Shown here piece after piece: positions 7,401 through 7,629 of a stretch of DNA of 7,629 nt (position 1 is its first letter; each line of letters begins with the position of its first letter). The stretch covers positions 1 through 7,629 of the forward strand of contig USHH01000103.1 in assembly GCA_900554345.1 (NCBI GenBank). The letters are read 5' to 3'. The translations under genes were made by a program, and so were the position numbers. Source of the stretch: an uncultured Bacteroidales bacterium. GTDB lineage: Bacteria; Bacteroidota; Bacteroidia; Bacteroidales; Muribaculaceae. Under the pieces are notes generated by a model. That model saw only the letters and a list, made by a program, of their open reading frames with translations. It was not told the origin of the DNA and made no database searches.

Positions 7401-7629
7401 GGCTGTCGATGATGAAGATGTCTTCGGAGCCGAGGCGGTCGCTGGCGAAAGCTATGCGGGAGCCGTCGGGAGTCCATACGGGAGCCGAGTCATGGCCCTT
7501 GCTGCTGGTGAGCTGGCGGGCGTCGCCGCCGGCTGCCGGCACGGTGAAGATGTCGCCTTTGAAAGTGAAGGCCACAGTCTTGCCGTCGGGAGAGATCGCC
7601 GCGTCGCGCAGCCAGAGTGGCGCTTCGGC
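4429..7629 (-). CDS. Tricorn-like S41 peptidase, 5' end cut by window edge
   Basis: A large serine peptidase of the tricorn type (MEROPS S41), expected in the periplasm. 1066 residues are visible and the frame is open at the window edge. The first ATG/GTG-like codon inside (GTG at 7575) falls within a propeller repeat, so it is not the true start; the missing part should hold a signal peptide. Residues below count from the edge. Residues 1 to about 670 are PD40/TolB-like beta-propeller repeats, for example ISPDGKTVAF (12-21), CLDFSPDGRSIVYDSD and PLFSPDGKKVAF. A Lys/Asp/Glu/Ala-rich insert sits at about 534-573. A tricorn C1-like helical domain starts near 680, a PDZ domain spans about 773-845, and the S41 core follows. 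Catalytic candidates are Ser745-His746 (ASHTGG), Ser961 (NYSDAH) and Glu1018 (ALENKQLNPD); DTRYNGGG begins at Asp907. The last ~11 residues (SKSQESRVKSQE) and the TGA come from the heptad repeat. The substrate is unknown. Confidence 0.93.
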   Translation of the reverse strand, partial: AEAPLWLRDAAISPDGKTVAFTFKGDIFTVPAAGGDARQLTSSKGHDSAPVWTPDGSRIAFASDRLGSEDIFIIDSRGGNARRLTTSSSGETPLAFINDSTLLFSANDMPARGSAQAPFLGQTFTVNIDRPSQRPVMFLSMPMRSASVNKDGDILYTDRKGYEDYFRKHERSSGTNDVWLYDDGAFRQLTTFNGHDMDPVWGPAPGSYYYISEADGTLNVYAASLNGGTPKQITAFTKHPVRSLSASTDGTLAFSWDGELYTLRPGQQPQKINVAIHTDDFDADYVKYYTGNGASNFAVAPSGDEVAFVIRGDIYATSTKYKTTRRITDTPAQERCLDFSPDGRSIVYDSDRDGYWQLFTAKLKNPGDKTFTYASDIVEEPLYKCDTSAQQPLFSPDGKKVAFLENRTELKVIDLASKQVTTALDGKYNYSYTDGDVSFEWSPDSKWLLVDYIGVGGWNNKDIALVKADGTEVVDLTESGYSNDTPKWALGGEAVTFSTAKYGMKSHGSWGNQSDIMLMALTPGAWDRLNYTDEEAALAKKAEEDADKDKDADKKGDKKKKARKEEAKDAAKTIDFDLGGRRYRTKRLTDTSAIIGDYWLSPDGDKLYYVAGSTEGDYNLYCRNLRDDETSVLVPGLMGGILTDKEGKNIFMLTYTGGMKKIDLESGKPEDIEFEALYDRHPSLEREYIYDHMLRQVNDKFYDPKLHGVDWKGYGEHYRRFLPYIDNDRDFANLLSEILGELNASHTGGRAGYGGVSMPTASLGAYFDDSYTGEGLKVTEVIPRGPLATKEAGITAGDIILAIDGDTIAPGADFNPMLEGKAGKKTTLRVKKADGTTRDVKVRPISRGDAGELAYQRWVEHNEQVVDSLSGGKVGYVHIQGMDAPSFNVAYDRILGKYRNCDAVIVDTRYNGGGWLHNDIALLLSGREYVRFTPRGRYIGSEPFSQWCKPSVMLVNESNYSDAHGTPYTYQTLGIGDVVGAPVPGTMTAVWWENQINPNIIFGIPQVTSSDLNGNALENKQLNPDVLIYNAPADVLRGTDAQLEGAVKHLLKKTSKSQESRVKSQE

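Noticed and set aside
7573..7575. GTG as the start of the S41 peptidase
   Set aside because: The frame continues to the window edge with propeller-like sequence (ISPDGKTVAF) spanning this codon, so the gene is 5'-truncated rather than starting here.

Overview
The window reads as an ordinary chromosomal segment of a GC-rich member of the Bacteroidota, probably order Bacteroidales. Three things point there: promoter -7 boxes of the TAnnTTTG type with little sign of Shine-Dalgarno sequences, a DUF4254 plus glycosyltransferase family 9 gene pair, and a tricorn-type S41 peptidase with an N-terminal beta-propeller. Family or genus cannot be fixed from the sequence alone. All four genes lie on the minus strand, so transcription runs from high to low coordinates.

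Layout in transcription order. (1) 7629-4429: a large secreted tricorn-like S41 peptidase. Its 5' end, including the expected signal peptide, lies beyond the right edge of the window. (2) 4462-4338: a short AT-rich regulatory stretch. It holds a 7-bp-periodic repeat that also encodes the last residues and stop codon of the peptidase, a strong hairpin with a T-tract, and a promoter whose -7 box lies inside that hairpin. (3) 4337-2693: a two-gene operon of a DUF4254 protein and a GT9 (heptosyltransferase-like) glycosyltransferase, with reading frames overlapping by 23 bp. (4) 2692-2652: a 41-bp gap with a second -7 box. (5) 2651-27: an exported protein of about 874 residues made of TPR-like repeats. 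The last 26 bases (26-1) are too short to assign.

The GT9/DUF4254 pair most likely acts in the cytoplasm on a cell-surface glycan (LPS core or similar). The peptidase and the TPR protein are most likely periplasmic. Nothing shows that the three transcription units work in one pathway.

No mobile element, CRISPR array, RNA gene or defence system is visible. The most interesting item is the compact junction at 4338-4396, where the terminator of one unit and the promoter of the next appear to be built from the same bases, with the -33 box inside the heptad repeat.
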